A DNA stretch of 64,000 nucleotides from the NCBI RefSeq assembly GCF_964340395.1, contig NC_135563.1, positions 12,321,651 through 12,385,650 of the forward strand. The letters are read 5' to 3'. This document shows, piece after piece, positions 11,445 to 25,721 of the stretch. Both the position numbers and the translations under genes were made by a program. Within the stretch, counting starts at the first letter, position 1, and each line of letters starts with the position of its first letter. Below the pieces are notes generated by a model. It was given only the letters and a program-made list of their open reading frames with translations. It had not been told where the DNA came from and did not search any database. The DNA is from Glandiceps talaboti (taxonomy: Eukaryota > Hemichordata > Enteropneusta > Spengelidae).

Positions 11445-14400
11445 TATGTTGCACTTTTATTTTTTGCGTGAAATCATTGCCGTTTAATGTAGATGCCTTA
11501 AGTCCATAAGTATGCTATCAAAAACTATTTCCATCACTGTATCATTTAAGGAAAGTAACTCAAACCAGCTAGCTACGTATAAACATGTCTTAATATACGA
11601 ACTGTTTTATGTGAAAGGTGAAACGTTATAGCTACCGCAAATAATCGCCTACAAGGTTGGCACGCAGGGTGGTTTATTTGAAATCGCCGAATTGAGTCAC
11701 GAAGATATTAGTATGTTCATGTCTACTTTGGTCTAGTGTTTGCGCAAACAGGTTCCTAAAGCTAACATAGAGTAAACTCGAACAAAGCAAGCACGCTCAG
11801 TGCAATTAGACGGTAAATAGAGGGGGTGGCTTACAGTCGCTGAAACGAATACAACGACGGAAGGGCAAACACAAATATATACCAGAAACTTTAAGCTCGA
11901 AAAACATATGCAGGTGACATGCCTGTTGAAAAAGTATTGCAATTTTTTGGACTATCATCTGTTTTTTATTATAATAAGTTGTACCTAAATGTTGTATTTC
12001 ACTGAACAAATATTTCGTGACAACGTACCGTATCATGCCGCCCTTAGCAACAGTAAAATATCAAAGTAGTTAGTGATTAACATATATACAACTCAATTTG
12101 AATTCTAGGACTAAGGTTATTTGAAAATGTAGTCATGAAGGAAACACAAAACATGATTTGCAATGCAAAGTCACAGACGCTTCCTGAACAAAATGGCGAT
12201 GAAACTATACCCCACTTGCTCACGAGAACAAGTTGTCTTGTATGTTAACATTTTTATAAGAATGCATATGGCAATGTTTTTGTCTAATTATATTTGTCCT
12301 TGTCTTTTTAATTCTACAACATTGTGCTGTAGTCTTGTGATTGTGATATGTTGTTTCTTGTGTTTCTTTTTTGTCTCGGCCTCCTTGGAAAGAAGTACGG
12401 GCTACGTAAGGAGCTACCAAGGATAAATAAAGTAAATAAGTAACTAACTAAAGTCTTGCTTCTTACGCTTATTATTTATCGTCATTAATCTTAGACAAAC
12501 TCTAGGTTGTCTATGTCCATTGTTTCACATACGAATAAGATAAAACAATCACCTTCTCTCCTAAATTTAAAGTTTGTAATACATTCTGTAATTTAAGTAG
12601 GGAAAGTTTACACCACGTCATAGCATGCATAAGTTGCATACCTCGGTAATGCTATATCTGTTAGAAGAAAACGTATGGGTAGCATATTTTCAAGTAATAG
12701 ATTTGCTAATGTGGTGACTAACGTGTTCATGTCATCAATATGATAAAATACCTTTAAATTGATAATATGGACGGCTTAACATTAAGGTGAACTTGTTAAA
12801 CCTTTCTTTGATACTTGATAGCTACTCAGCCACATAAAGTGTACTTAGTTTTATGTTTCACTTCGTTTTGCTTTGAAACCATATCGATTATTTGGTTTAA
12901 TTAGTTGTTACTATAAGCGATCTTAAGTGAGTAAAACTAAGCATAACATAGACTCTTTTTCTCACGGCACCGCGAAATACCAATCATACTCTTAAAACTA
13001 TATATCGGAGTATGACGCAAAAAAGTTAAATGCCCTCATACAGATTAAATCATTTCTGAATCTGACGCAGGTTAAAACGTCAGGCTGTTGACCTCGAAGT
13101 TCGATTGTACATTTGTAAGGGTAACCCTACCCTTTGCACTATATTTACCACTATTATGAACATACAAGAACGCAAGTAATATAATTCTCCTGGCGATCTT
13201 TTTAAATTCAAAATGTTTAAACGTCTTTGCTATTTCTGAGTGTCCTTAGTTCTGTTTTCATTATTCAAAAATCTTTCATTCAGCACTTTCCAACTTTATT
13301 AAATTGCAGCGGCCCTTACTTGGGGGTTATTTGAGTTGGTTAAATGATACCTTTGGGTATCAATTTCTAAAACAAACATATTGAACCATCACCCGTTTTG
13401 AAGTTCAGCCATACAAGTCTGGCATATTAAGATGTAGATGTAAAGAGACTATATCGTATTTAGTTATCATGTGTATAGTGGCGAATGACCTATCCAAAAG
13501 CATTCACTTCTTGCCTTGCTTCGTAAAGTAGTTTTTCGCAAATCCCTAAATTTATATGCATATAAGTGGGGTATGATTGATGTATTAAAATATCACCACT
13601 GACAAACAAACGAATAAAATTACATTTCTATTGTACATGTCACGTCCCATGTAGGTTGTCATTGCTCTAAGTGTACATATGTAATAATGAAACAAGTTAT
13701 TCATTAATGACAGTTTCCATACGTATATGTTATGAATATCAAATAGTTCCTTAGTTGATTATACGTCTATGATACATCTTGCCTTGTGGCAAGTGATCGA
13801 TTATTTGGCAAACATGCCTGCAGGTACCGAGCAACTGATACCTCCACCAAGGCTGAGAACTTCTTCTAATAAATGTCCCAAATGTACACATCATTTTGAA
13901 TGTCATTGCATACCAACCACAAATTAAGAAATGGCGCCCTCGACTGCATGAGTTCAATAAGTAAAGCTCGTGATGTTATTGCTTCACTAGAATATAATGT
14001 TACAGTACTAGCTAGTTCCATGTACGCAATCTTTCTCCAAAGTTTCATCAAAACATAATAATACTTGAGGGAAGAGCTTACCCTACTTACAAACAAACCA
14101 GACAAATGTGCTGAAAACAAACAGACAAACAAGTGTTTTGAAAACGTATTGTTAGCGGAGAATATCTACAACCTAAAAAGACAGGAAACATTGGTAGAAT
14201 TGTCAGACAAGGTAACTTTGGTTGTTCACAACTGCTTTATATTTGCTTGTATACACTATTAGTTGGATCGATTTGTGGGAATAGGTAGGATTCTTATGAG
14301 GACGTTAAAGGTACAAGCACTTAGTATGTTATATATAATTGTACTGAACGGTGAAATAAAACAATATTTTCATAAATTATACGCATGTTCAAGAATTACG

Positions 14401-16130
14401 AAATCAATTGTTCGTGTATTGCTGTATAAATTGGCACTTATTTTTTCGTGTTTTCCCGGTGTCAACATATTGTCGTTAACTTTGCTATTTACAACACTAC
14501 GTAGACGACGGCGTGTAAAGCCACGGATTACCCCGTTCTACTTACATTGTCTTGCTACTGGGTAATTCATCGATCCACAAATCATGCATCATGGCGTGCA
14601 TATTCTGTAAGTTTACATAATTATATAAATATTTCGATTCTTTCCTCTCAACGGTTACTTACGCCGTTCACGTGCAAAATATGTTATTCCACGCATATTG
14701 GTAATATACATACACACTTGAACACTGACGTCAAAAGCTCAATTCAATCTGGTCGTCGGACGTTTGGATGAGTGAGAGATGTGCGTAGGGATCACACTTA
14801 ATCCGAATATGCTTATCGGCCGAGCACTGGACTATAACGTATATATACATTTTGATCGTTAACTTGCAAAATACACTACTTGGTCGACAAAATGTTTTAT
14901 TAATTGTAGAATGTAGTCACATTGGAACGGTAAATTGGACACGAATGCAGCGACGTTTCGATATGTTTAATAAGAACCTTGATCATGCAAATATTGTAAG
15001 TTGTCCTAGTGGAACCATGAACAACTATATTCTCCATCTTATTTGTGTTAATATGTATAGATGTACTATGGACATCAGGAGGACATCAAGATCATCAAAG
15101 TAATGTGAGATGAATTATAATACAATTTAGAAATCAAACATGAACGTTAACTATCTTATCGTTCGCCATGAATATTACATGACAGGCGTTGGAATTTTAT
15201 GATGAATACAACATTTAATGTGCGATACTATAAGAATAACAACATACATGGAACAACCCATAGAAGTATGATATATTAAGGTGTGGCGAAAGCCAGTTAG
15301 AGAAGTATAACATTGTAAAAGGAATAAATGTTAACAGACCACTTACTGTATTACACGTCTCAATTTATACTAGCAACTCGAAGACTTCAACCGCACTCGA
15401 TCCTACATTAAGGTCGTGTTCGTGTGAATAGTATCAAACATGAGTGACTTGGCGATATATAGCAAATTATAGCGAGATTGTAGTAGGTAATAGATATATG
15501 CGACACTTCCTGGGCTTGATTTCGTTAGTGGTTTCGATCTCACCTAGATGAAAACAGTACGACGAACCAAAGCTTCTGTTTGTATATGTAGTGAAAAAAT
15601 ACGTTTTAAAGGAACTAGTGAAAGTACTCTCCGAACTGCCACAGAGGGCACTAAATCCTAATGAATTCGTCTGACCGATATTTCATTCACATCGGTGAAA
15701 TGGTGACAGGTGAAGACAATGATCGTTACTGTAAATCACATTCATGTAAGTTATTATATAGTAGGAAATGTACTAAAATGATTACCGAAAAGAAAAATCC
15801 AAATTTCTTAGTCAACGTACTGATATATCTCACTTAGAAACCAAGACACTGATAAATGGACGTAAAGCTTTAAGTTTAAATTACCTGTGGCGAAGGTGAG
15901 CTTGAAGTAAATTATACCTCGTTTAGTTAATCAAAGTGTTTGTTTTGCCCGATTGGAGTTTCACGTCAAGCGTGACAGAAATTGTAAAAGAGCATTCGAT
16001 GGCATGTGTGAAAAAAAATCGATGTAAAGTCTTCAATTTCTTGGAATATAATCGTTTTTCATTACATTATTAAATGATTTCATAATTATTACTTTCTAGC
16101 TTCATCTCATTCAAAACACACACATAACCA
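11445..16130. other. Non-coding stretch, no gene recognised
   Basis: Frames of up to about 100 codons (for example 14263-14565, plus strand, with an Arg-rich RRRRRV run) have no recognised homologue. Isolated features are an ATGGCG followed by a donor consensus at 14591-14612, a TGACGTCA octamer near 14726, and a minus-strand pyrimidine tract and CAG next to GTAAGTAG around 14080-14130. None assembles into a gene. Confidence 0.4.
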
Positions 16131-16138
16131 AACCCCCA

Positions 16139-16160
16139 TAAAACACACACACACACACAC
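16139..16160 (+). repeat. (CA)n microsatellite
   Basis: About ten CA dinucleotides. Confidence 0.9.
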
Positions 16161-16624
16161 GCAAAACCTCAGAAAAAACTATATTATCTGTCACCGCATG
16201 ATGGTGTATGATTAATAGACCCAGGCATAAAAACAGCAATATCATACTTAAATTACGTCTGTTATATAAAAGCCTGATAATGGGCATAAAGGCGCCAAAT
16301 GTATCACGCAACCTTTGTGACCCCCTTGTATGATTGTTACAAAATTTAGTCAGTCAGACCTCCGAGACTATAATGAAAACAAAGCTACAGAAGATAAGTC
16401 GTGGCATATATGTTAACACAACCCAAGTGGGAAACGACCGTCATTGAATTACTTGTCATATCAGAGAGAGTTATTTCTATACATTTCAATGTAAACTGAT
16501 ATTGTATGAAAAATCACTGATGAAAAAAATGAACCTAACCGGAAATGAATCGAAGACTCCATGCACGTCTCATCATACATACATTGTCACCTACATGATA
16601 TTGACTGTTGGATTAACAAAAAAC

Positions 16625-16630
16625 TATAAA
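16625..16630 (+). promoter_or_regulatory. TATA-box candidate
   Basis: TATAAA lies 73 bp upstream of the well-placed ATG at 16703. Initiation about 30 bp downstream would leave a roughly 50-bp 5' UTR. The call rests on spacing only; in AT-rich DNA such hexamers are common. Confidence 0.12.
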
Positions 16631-16702
16631 ACAAAATTCCGCGTAAATTATTCTTGTAATATTGTAACCAGACAACATATCTTTCAATTGAAATCAAATA
16701 AC

Positions 16703-16744
16703 ATGGCGTCTGACGACTCAAAAAGGGATTTTTTCCGGAGACGG
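16703..16744 (+). CDS. Possible first coding exon, product unknown
   Basis: ATG with A at -3 and G at +4 opens MASDDSKRDFFRRR, a strongly charged peptide, ending at CGG|GTAATT, an acceptable donor. The frame stays open to 16843 if unspliced. A TATAAA sits 73 bp upstream. I do not recognise the peptide and found no matching second exon. Confidence 0.12.
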
Positions 16745-16844
16745 GTAATTGGCGGTTCTGAGCAACCTCTGACAAAACACAAGGATAACTCAAGTACACT
16801 TTGTACGATGACACAAATCTGGGCTTGTCTCATGGCAACGTGAA

Positions 16845-19800
16845 CTAAAGGAGGACGAGCTGGAAAAATTTGATAACATCGCGTTGCAAGTCTTGAGTCC
16901 CAATGGGACCATTACGTTCTATCAACAAAGTCCATATATAAATAGGACGAGCAAGCGTTCAATGATGTGCACGGCCATGACATTGTTTGAAGTAGATAAA
17001 ACTTGCACGCAATTATAATAACATGGAGATAAATACATTAAATACAGGATTTATGTTTAACTAGCCTACGGCAGTCTGTAATTAATAATGCTCCTGTGGC
17101 TTTGTAAAAGAGAAATGAAATAAATCCCCTGTTTTCAAAAAGTGTGAAGATTTTTTAACAACCACTACGCAGGAGTGAAATCGTAATATATATGTACGGG
17201 TCAAACGTAACGTTTTCAGATCAAAATATTCCCATAATTTACAATTTCCTTGTGCTATGTTCCAGTATTAACGAAGCAATATGAACATATATCGTTAAAT
17301 TTGCTTTCTTTAAGTTTAAACTTTGAGTTGCCATCAATCTTATAAAGTTGGAATTACACGATAGGAAGAAAACAGAAATTTATCACGAACTGTCATATTT
17401 GGCATTCTTTCTTGCCGAAAATTGTGTTTTATAGAACGCGTTCGTCCTACACATCCCTAAAGATCGCAAGAAGCAAGGCAAATCAATTACATGGTCACCG
17501 TTCCTGAACACATCATTTGTAGTGTTTGCATATAAAAATGAACTTTAAAGAATGACGAATGAACTTATGACAAGTATACCAATTGGTAGTGTAATCGGAA
17601 TGAACACACCACTGGCTATGAAAAAGTGAGCCTTTGTCGCCAGGTTGAATCTGGTCAAGATATTAGTTGCTGGTCACATTCATAATGAATTGGCTTTTTA
17701 AACATTTAAACATTTCTTACCGGACAAGGCCGTACATCTCAGTCTTGTAAATATATATAACAATGTCTTCGAATACTCTATTATTTAATAACTATCGTGA
17801 TAACTTTCCCAGACAGTTTTCCACACATACCTTGCAAAAATGTTTAAGATATAACAGAATGATACAACGTGTTTTACTTGCAAATACTTCACATTCAGCA
17901 ATAGAATGGTCTGTGTGCGAAAGTGGACTAAGGTGTTCATATGATACTGACTCGGGGGATAGAATCTACGTACGACGCATATGCAGACTTACTCTACAAG
18001 CAATCGGCACGTCTTTGCGAGGAGCTGTCTAACTTTACCGTAACTATGGCACGAACCGACCCTAAGTGAAAATAATAAAATGAACTATTTACATATCTTA
18101 CGCTCCAAAACAATAATTAGGGTAGATTCGTGAAAATTGTAAATATGTAGAGTATGAAAATCCAATATTTCATACCCTTTCAATGTCTACTCACGTTTCT
18201 TCAAACTACGTCCAAATCCCCTCATGCATTGAAGTCGTCCAAACGTCACATATATAAAGAAGTAGTTATTGTCGATTGTAATGTCAAACTTGTCAAATCC
18301 AGCAATTACAGCTTACTTCAGACTTACACTCCACGACCTGTAAAACAGACAAGGGCACATTCCTACATTTGGGATCAAGATTCTTGTAATATAGTTTGAC
18401 TTTGGCTTCTCGTTGATAGTCCTAACACACCCTAAATCTATTTGCTACATTAAAGGATAATTTCAGTGCCTAATGCGATGATCACGAATTTGATTTTCTA
18501 GTGCACTCTTCACCCCAATCAAAAGGAAACTATATCAAATATGGACGAGCGCATCAGAGAAATTCCATGTTGCCTCTTGTTAATGCTTAGTGGCTATGTA
18601 TGGAATACCGCGCGCATCCATGCAGATGATTAATGAATATAACTTTATGTATCGGCAACTCTTGAAACGTATGAAAGTTGATTGTCCTACCTCTATACTT
18701 ATAATAAATCATACAAAAGATGGAGTCATGACTTCACAAAAGAAAACAGAAACTAAATGAATCTATATTGCAATTACTTCCTTTTCTCTGGACGGAAGCT
18801 ATGTCCATGTAATATACTAAAAGTGATAACCACGTTTTAGTACTGGATTTATAGTATTGTGCATGTTTAAAGATTAGGGCGAAGGTTCGACGCACATCAT
18901 GTATGTATACAGACAGCTTTACAGTTTTGGCGGGAATGAAGCTGACGACATGTACAGAGAAAGGTGTTAAGTAGTTCATTGGCGATGGTATTTCTATCTT
19001 CATGTAACATTTCGATCACGTCATGTTTTAAGTAAGTGGGAAGTCCTTAGATGTACAAGGAATATTGTGATAACTGGTGGATGGTACTTTGGTTTCACGT
19101 CTGTTTTGTACAGGTCTACCGCTGAGTATACAGTGAGACATAATTCTATAGATGCTGCACTTCTTTATCACGTCGAAGAACACACGACCACTTCAAATCC
19201 ATCAACATTATGAATACCAGAGATAAAAAAGAACCTTGCGGCCAAAGCTGATTAAAGCGATCAATTTTTTTTTTCTTTTATGAAAGCCCTGGATTTTGAA
19301 GGCCGTCAATTATAACGGTTTTTGAGTATTAGACTGTAAATAATAGGATGTCAATTTATAATAATTCATCGACATGGTTCCAGGCCAAAAACGTGGAGTA
19401 GGAAATCTCAAGTATACGATTTGACGATCGTATAAATCTCCAGAACATTCAGTCAAAAATGAGGATCGTACGTGCCAGTAAGAGAATGAAACAACGGTGA
19501 AATAATCTGTCCACTTATATATATATCAATCTACAACAAAGCCATCAATAATTGAACTTACAAATCAAACAATGTCTACCCTGTGTTTCCTCGGGGGAGG
19601 ATGTTTGCATCTTATGGCGATGAGTGGTAATAACGATAATGAGCAAGGTCAAAGGAGTAATCTCGTCTAATTGACCAGCAACCTTGACAACAGTCAGTAG
19701 TCTGTTCTCACAAGTTTTTCGACATTGATTATATTGATTTTGCTCATTGTGAGATTTGCCGTGTTGGAATTAATACGCAGACGAGACAGTAAGATAAATA

Positions 19801-20960
19801 TAAGACAATTACAAATCGACAAACCTGTCAAATGTCAGCTGTTGATGCAAACTTAACTTGATATGAGTTCCATTAAAATACTGCCTGCCTTTTATTTAAA
19901 TGTCATACTATATATACATGGGTAGACTTAGTAATAAGCTTCAAAAAAATAACCCAAATATTTGAGATGTTGCATCTTGGCGGAAAAACACGCATAGTCA
20001 TCTTTTCAATTGTTGAACAGAAAATAGTTACCTATGTTTTGCATAGCCAGCGAAAGGAGACATTATTGTATAGAAGGATAATATTCAAAAGCACGAAAAT
20101 CGTCAAATCTATAAAGAGAAAGATAGAAACGTGTAACATCTAAAATCTGCAAATGTTCACCCTTAAAGCAAAATATTGCAACGACGAAATCGATTGCATG
20201 AACACTTATGTTATGGTCAAACATCTACGAATAAGAGGATACACTATACCTATGATATTTTTGTCTGGAAAACGCGCCACTCTAAATTTGTTAGTTGACG
20301 ACACCTACTTCAACTTTATCTGTTACATCTAGGCTATATGACATTCTCAACACGTGTTGTCTACTCAATGACCTTTGTCTTTATTTATATATCTCCCACT
20401 TTCAGATTTTTCCGTCTTCATTTCATCCGTCACCTTCGGTCTTTTCACTAGAATTTAGCATGCTATCGAGAAGTGAACACCTTTCGACTTCGTGTGTCAC
20501 CACACAGCATCAATGACCCTGATAATTTTGCTGTTCATCTTAAGTCGATATGTTTTTGAGCAGATGGTATCGATGCCCGAATTAAATAACAGGTGTTACA
20601 GGACGGGAACTGATTTACTATTCCCGTTCTTTGTGATTTTAAAAGTAACATGTCTTCATGGTAATGAGAATTCTCTTTGAAAGTTATTGTCAATACCATA
20701 TGGCAGTGACTAGTTTGCTCATTCGTAGATATGCACTATTATTGCGTAGAACATTTTATGCCGACATGAGAAGGAAGTCAAAGCGGGTACATATACGTCA
20801 ATTGAATTGGAACAGTTTTTCCTCATTTCTTTGTGACATGTCACATACACAATTTGTTACATGAACACAACAATTTGTAGTTACAAGCAAATTACCATAA
20901 GGCAACTCTAAAGGAAAATCCAAAGAATCCAAAGGTATTTGCATGAATTATGCATGTGCG
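16845..20960. other. Non-coding stretch, no gene recognised
   Basis: The longest frames are 89 codons at 17763-18032 (plus strand, ATG just after a TATATATAA run) and 89 codons at 18734-19003 (minus strand). The first has an exon-like C-terminal half (IEWSVCESGLRCSYD) but no family match. TATATATATA occurs near 19518. I saw no repeat family. Confidence 0.4.
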
Positions 20961-20966
20961 TTTTGT

Positions 20967-20967
<1 letters not shown>

Positions 20968-21057
<90 letters not shown>

Positions 21058-21061
21058 GATA
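20968..21061 (+). repeat. Compound (CA)n(TA)n microsatellite
   Basis: About 16 CA units pass directly into about 24 TA units. Open frames here are repeat translations. Confidence 0.97.
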
Positions 21062-21849
21062 TATGGTCAACATGCAAGTTTTCGAAATGCATTATAACGT
21101 TTCTGATACATCAAAATTATGTATTGATGTACTGCCGACTCTGAAAGAAATTCGAACATTCCTTACTTCAGTTGTTCAACTTGTTCTTCTTCTTTACATT
21201 CATATACGTAATGCATACATGTATATTATTATTTCTACATATTGTAACTGCCAATTTCCGTATGCCGACAATATGTAAGATACACTGCTTCTTTCGTTTT
21301 TCTGCTGAGCTGTCTGTTTATATTAACACTAGTCTTGCAGGACAATGTTATTAGCCTGACACAATGAGTTTCCAACCTTGAATTTAGCTTAACTTGCATT
21401 ATCCTTAAGATAGTGTTCGTACTATCCTATCAATTAACTCTTGTGGCAATAATATATATAATGGAATAGAGTCAAGTGTCAGTTGACAACTATATCTAAA
21501 GTACAAATTCACGGTGCTGTGGTCGATGGAGGCACTGATTCTATGGCCTGTACGTCAAATACACAGGCCATTCATTCGCATTCCTCGCCTTGTTAATTTT
21601 TCAGTTTCACACACATATTTGTATTCAGATGATTCACTACTCCTCATGGTGTACACTATTCAGAAGTAAGTCACTATATCCAACAAAACCGTACCAAGAA
21701 GGTTGTAGCTAGCAGAGGTTTAAACCCACCCCCAACCAAATTTATCTACCATCCACACATAATAAAAAGATAGCATTTATAATAAGCGAAGCAACCATAT
21801 TTACCAAACGTAGACGATTTGGTTTGCGTAACTAATAAAGGCAGTCAAC

Positions 21850-21851
<2 letters not shown>

Positions 21852-21923
<72 letters not shown>
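21852..21923 (+). repeat. (TA)n tract
   Basis: About 36 uninterrupted TA dinucleotides. Confidence 0.97.
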
Positions 21924-21926
<3 letters not shown>

Positions 21927-22940
21927 TTATCAATGTCTTAGAACTGATACTAGTAGCATATATGGAATGGAAGTGTTGCCATAACAACTGATTGATATAT
22001 GTCATTAATGCGTACCGCTACATAGTAAAATCTAAAGGTTAAAGCATTGCAATGAATAGGCCAGACTTAGGATGAAAAAGAAGGCATGATTTCAATTAAA
22101 CCTTCTCAGAAAAAAAATATTAAGGTAAAGATGTTCACTGAATCGGATTAGTCAAGATATTTATTACGGTTCGATCGACTTTCCTTCCAAAGATATCATT
22201 ACATCATATAGGACCTAAGGGTTTTCCTAATAGTTCTATGACTGTGTTTGGAAAATACATGATAATGCTTCGTGTTCCCATGTCTAGAAGTTAACCAATT
22301 TTAATAAACAACAACATTAAGACAATAAACGATGATTTACAAAAGTCACAATTCAAGTATTCACGCCTTTACAAACTAAGAAATGATGGACATGATTTTT
22401 CTAATTTTATTGTTCAACATGGATAGTGTATATGAATTCATTTTATTCTGAAACACATACGGAGGTGGTAACCTCGTCAATTCTTGTAAATATATAGTGT
22501 CAGAATTCTTTACAGGAATAGCCAAACTCATCTGTGCCTTTAAGATCAAACGTATTTAAACCAGGTTATAGAAATACATTATCATTGCATACTCATACAT
22601 TGCCATTTAATCAGAACTGTAAATGTAGTATTACAAATGTAAATGTATAGAAAATATGCTTCGCAATGGAACTTCACTTATGTCATTTCTGATATTAATC
22701 CTGTGATATTTTTCAACCTAATCTATACCTATTTTTTATATTAGCAGTAGTTGTGCCTTTTCGTAATAAGTAAAAAATAACTGATGAGGTGTAAGACCCT
22801 TCATATATAACGTTGAATAGATTCAAAATGATCTCTTTGAAAACAATGACAAAACATGTAATATGAGATAGTGTCATAATTTGACAGAAAACATGATTGC
22901 GAAGTGTGTCTGTGTGTCATTCCTGTATTTCCAGGTTTGG
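21924..22940. other. Non-coding stretch, nothing recognised
   Basis: AT-rich unique-looking sequence between two microsatellites. It holds no open frame of note and no visible inverted repeat. Confidence 0.5.
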
Positions 22941-23067
22941 ATGTATGTATGTATGTATGTATGTATGTATGTATGTATGTATGTGTGTGTGTGTATGTAT
23001 GTATGTATGTATGTATGTATGTATGTATGTATGTATGCGTGTATGCGTGTATGTATGTATTTATGTC

Positions 23068-23100
<33 letters not shown>
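22941..23100 (+). repeat. Compound (GTAT)n/(GTCT)n microsatellite
   Basis: GTAT units with GTGT and GCGT interruptions change into about ten CTGT units at the 3' end. All overlapping frames are repeat translations. Confidence 0.97.
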
Positions 23101-23101
<1 letters not shown>

Positions 23102-23515
23102 ACAAAATGACAGGAGAAACGACGGTAGGGTAAACAGTAAGATTAAGTTTAAATTATACATTTAAATGCACCTTTGTAAAATTGTTCCCTTTGACACAAC
23201 TTCTCTCGTGCACCAGCCGTGACTTGTGTTTGGCAATACAAAAAGAACAGATTATAGGAAGTGTGTGGTACAAAAAAAATCAAAGTCTAAACATATCGCA
23301 AAACAGAATGTAGAGGGCGGGTGTGAAAATACTCGTTCAGTGGTTTGATATAAAGTCGATTTTATTTTTACATTTGTGACTTACTGCAACAGGAAAATAC
23401 GTGTATAAATGTAATACGTTTACGTTGGGTTGCTTACAACCAAAATTGAACAAAATTCCAATTGGAATTTTAAGTATACGAATAAATGAACTAGGTTAAG
23501 CTCAAAAAAATGTTT

Positions 23516-23830
23516 GGTTCCGGTGTCCCGAGCCCACATTGTTTTTCACTGCCGACCCTAAACATTTGTTTATGTATTCGAGAAAAAAATAATAAAATCA
23601 CGAAATGTGTGAAGTGGAAACTGTCATCAACTTAAAAAGACAATATAAAACTGTTCTCCGATCTGTAATGGTTGTACATGAGAATAAATCAATAACACAG
23701 ACATCATATGGAACACAACGGTAAACATAACTACCTGAACTGAACTAGACACTTACATATGAAAAAAAAATTAAAAAATGAAAGATCTACCTACGCCACC
23801 TATTAGTAACAAATGAGCGTAATCGGAACC
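23516..23830 (+). repeat. Dispersed repeat family 1, copy 1 (MITE-like)
   Basis: The copy begins GGTTCCGGTGTCCCGAGCC and ends with CGGAACC, so its ends form a short terminal inverted repeat (GGTTCCG/CGGAACC). It aligns by eye along its whole length with the copies at 29848 and 34741. Shared blocks include CTAAAC...TATTCGAGAAA, GGAAACTG..ATCAACTT, GTTCT.C.AT.TGTAATGG and ATCTACCTAC. It holds no coding capacity. I could not see clean target-site duplications. Confidence 0.75.
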
Positions 23831-23905
23831 ACACAATTGCTTTGCACCCATATTGTTATAATAAACAAAAACATAAAGAAAGAGACAGATAGATAGAACC
23901 ACATA

Positions 23906-24005
23906 ATACATACATACATACATACATACATACATACATACATACATACATACATGCATACAGACAGACGACAGACAGAGAGACAGGCAGACAAACGGAC
24001 AGGCG
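23906..24005 (+). repeat. (ATAC)n followed by (GACA)n-like microsatellite
   Basis: About twelve CATA units are followed by degenerate GACA, GACG and GGCG tetranucleotides. It sits about 75 bp beyond the end of repeat family 1 copy 1. Confidence 0.9.
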
Positions 24006-24009
24006 GATA

Positions 24010-25685
24010 AATAAAAATTGATGGTTATAGGCAAATACATATTTAACATTGATTTATAAGATATATAGAAACATTGTAATGGATTTTTTTATCAATACGC
24101 CTAAAAGCGCACAGATGGAAGTCGATATGGAAATATGAATATGTATTCAGATTAATGAATAAATGAATTGATAAACGTTAGATAAAGGCATGTCATTGTA
24201 CTTTTAGTCTTAAGATTATACCCTGCATGTAAAGGTAGACGGTACCATTTGTATTAAATGCTTATCACATTTTAATTTCCCCGTAAATTTATTACTTGTT
24301 GTTGTCACAAGTTGGTGAGATCGATAGTAACTGTGTTACCGACTTTAGATTGATCTAAATGTTGTTGTAAAATGTAGTTTAAAGGTGCAAGGTGACAATC
24401 GCGAGAATACGATGGAATAACTATGGGGTAGTCTCTATTCTATTTGTGTTGACAGGACATGTCAAAAATAATTACCATGATTTATGAGAATAAGGGTGAA
24501 CTGTATAAAGAAAATTATCAATATCTTCACTCAAAATCAGAAGAAAGTCATTTCGTCACCAAATCAACATTTCTAGTCAATATTGAGATAGGACATTGGA
24601 ATTAATCTTACTGTAGTTACTTTGCAATAATATGATAATTTACACAAAAACGGCTACAATCTGTTGTATAATCAATACCGTGAAATACATTGAAATATAC
24701 ATTTCAGAGACTTTAAGTAGTCCATATCTTAGTTCAATATATGTAAATATACAAGAATTTGTGTACCCAATGGGCTAGAAGGGCAACAACTGATAATATA
24801 AAATGTCAATAGATTTTGCTATTATGACTTTGTAATTATATTGTGTTTTACCTTGGGACTGGATCCGTGGACATCTCTACACATAATTTACTTTTAATTA
24901 CAAAATGTCTTTTTCATCACGAATTAAAGTATATAACTATTATGCATTCGTTCGTATTCGCCAAAATAGTCACTTTATTTTTCTGCCGTACCAATAGCTT
25001 TTACTGTGCCCGAATGATAATACATTATCTATGCCGTAATTGGTACTGTCGCGTACAGGCCAACACAAGGTGATATTTAGCAATCGAAATGTCGTTCCTC
25101 CCAAAGACTATAAAGCGTTATGCACTTGAAAATGAATATGCCATAAGTCATTCATATGTACCTTTTGATTTATATTTCGTGTGTTGTCTTTCTGCCTTAT
25201 TTCAGATTCATTTTAATACTGCCATGATTACAGAATGAGTTATTTGTATAATTGATAGCCAACAGAGAATATAGTCAACTGAAGTGGAATCCGCTAAACA
25301 CATCAAACATTGTGCCTTTATCTGCAATACCTTTCTCCAGGGAGTTGAAGACTAATTGTGTCCGGTCAATAAAAGTTGTTCCGTCATAATTATGCAATTC
25401 CGTCATTAAGGATCAAACTTACAAGGTTGATGACATTACAATTCATGGAAAACAAAGGCGAACATGACAGCTTTTCCACGATTTGAAAATGAATTCCATT
25501 TTACCTATTTAGTATGTTTGTGCATATGCATGTGATCAGTTTAATTAAGTCACTTCCGTGACATGTCATGTTATGAAAAATAAAGCCATGACTTAATAAC
25601 GGCTACACTCGTATCCTGAAAACTAGGTAATCGACTCACTTTATAAACTAAAGCAAGCAAGTACATACCCCGTGAGTATTCGTTT
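24010..25685. other. Non-coding stretch, no gene recognised
   Basis: One 76-codon plus-strand frame (24843-25073) with no recognisable feature. Nothing else stands out. Confidence 0.45.
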
Positions 25686-25689
25686 CGTT

Positions 25690-25721
25690 CTTAATTAATT
25701 AATTAATTAATTAATTAATTA
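25690..25721 (+). repeat. (TTAA)n microsatellite
   Basis: Seven to eight TTAA units form a fully self-complementary tract. Confidence 0.9.

Noticed and set aside
13070-13130. tRNA-like GGCTGTTGACCTCGAAGTTCGA segment
   Set aside because: The T-loop-like GTTCGATT has no complementary T stem, and no acceptor stem or A box is present.
14080-14132. Minus-strand 20-nt microexon between TTTTCAG and GTAAGTAG
   Set aside because: The pyrimidine tract is TTTG simple sequence and there are no neighbouring exons to support it.
18880-18900. GGTTCGA, a B-box-like heptamer
   Set aside because: No matching A box or cloverleaf pairing was found upstream.
23906-24000. CRISPR-like regular spacing
   Set aside because: Periodic tetranucleotides only; there are no repeats with unique spacers anywhere in the window.
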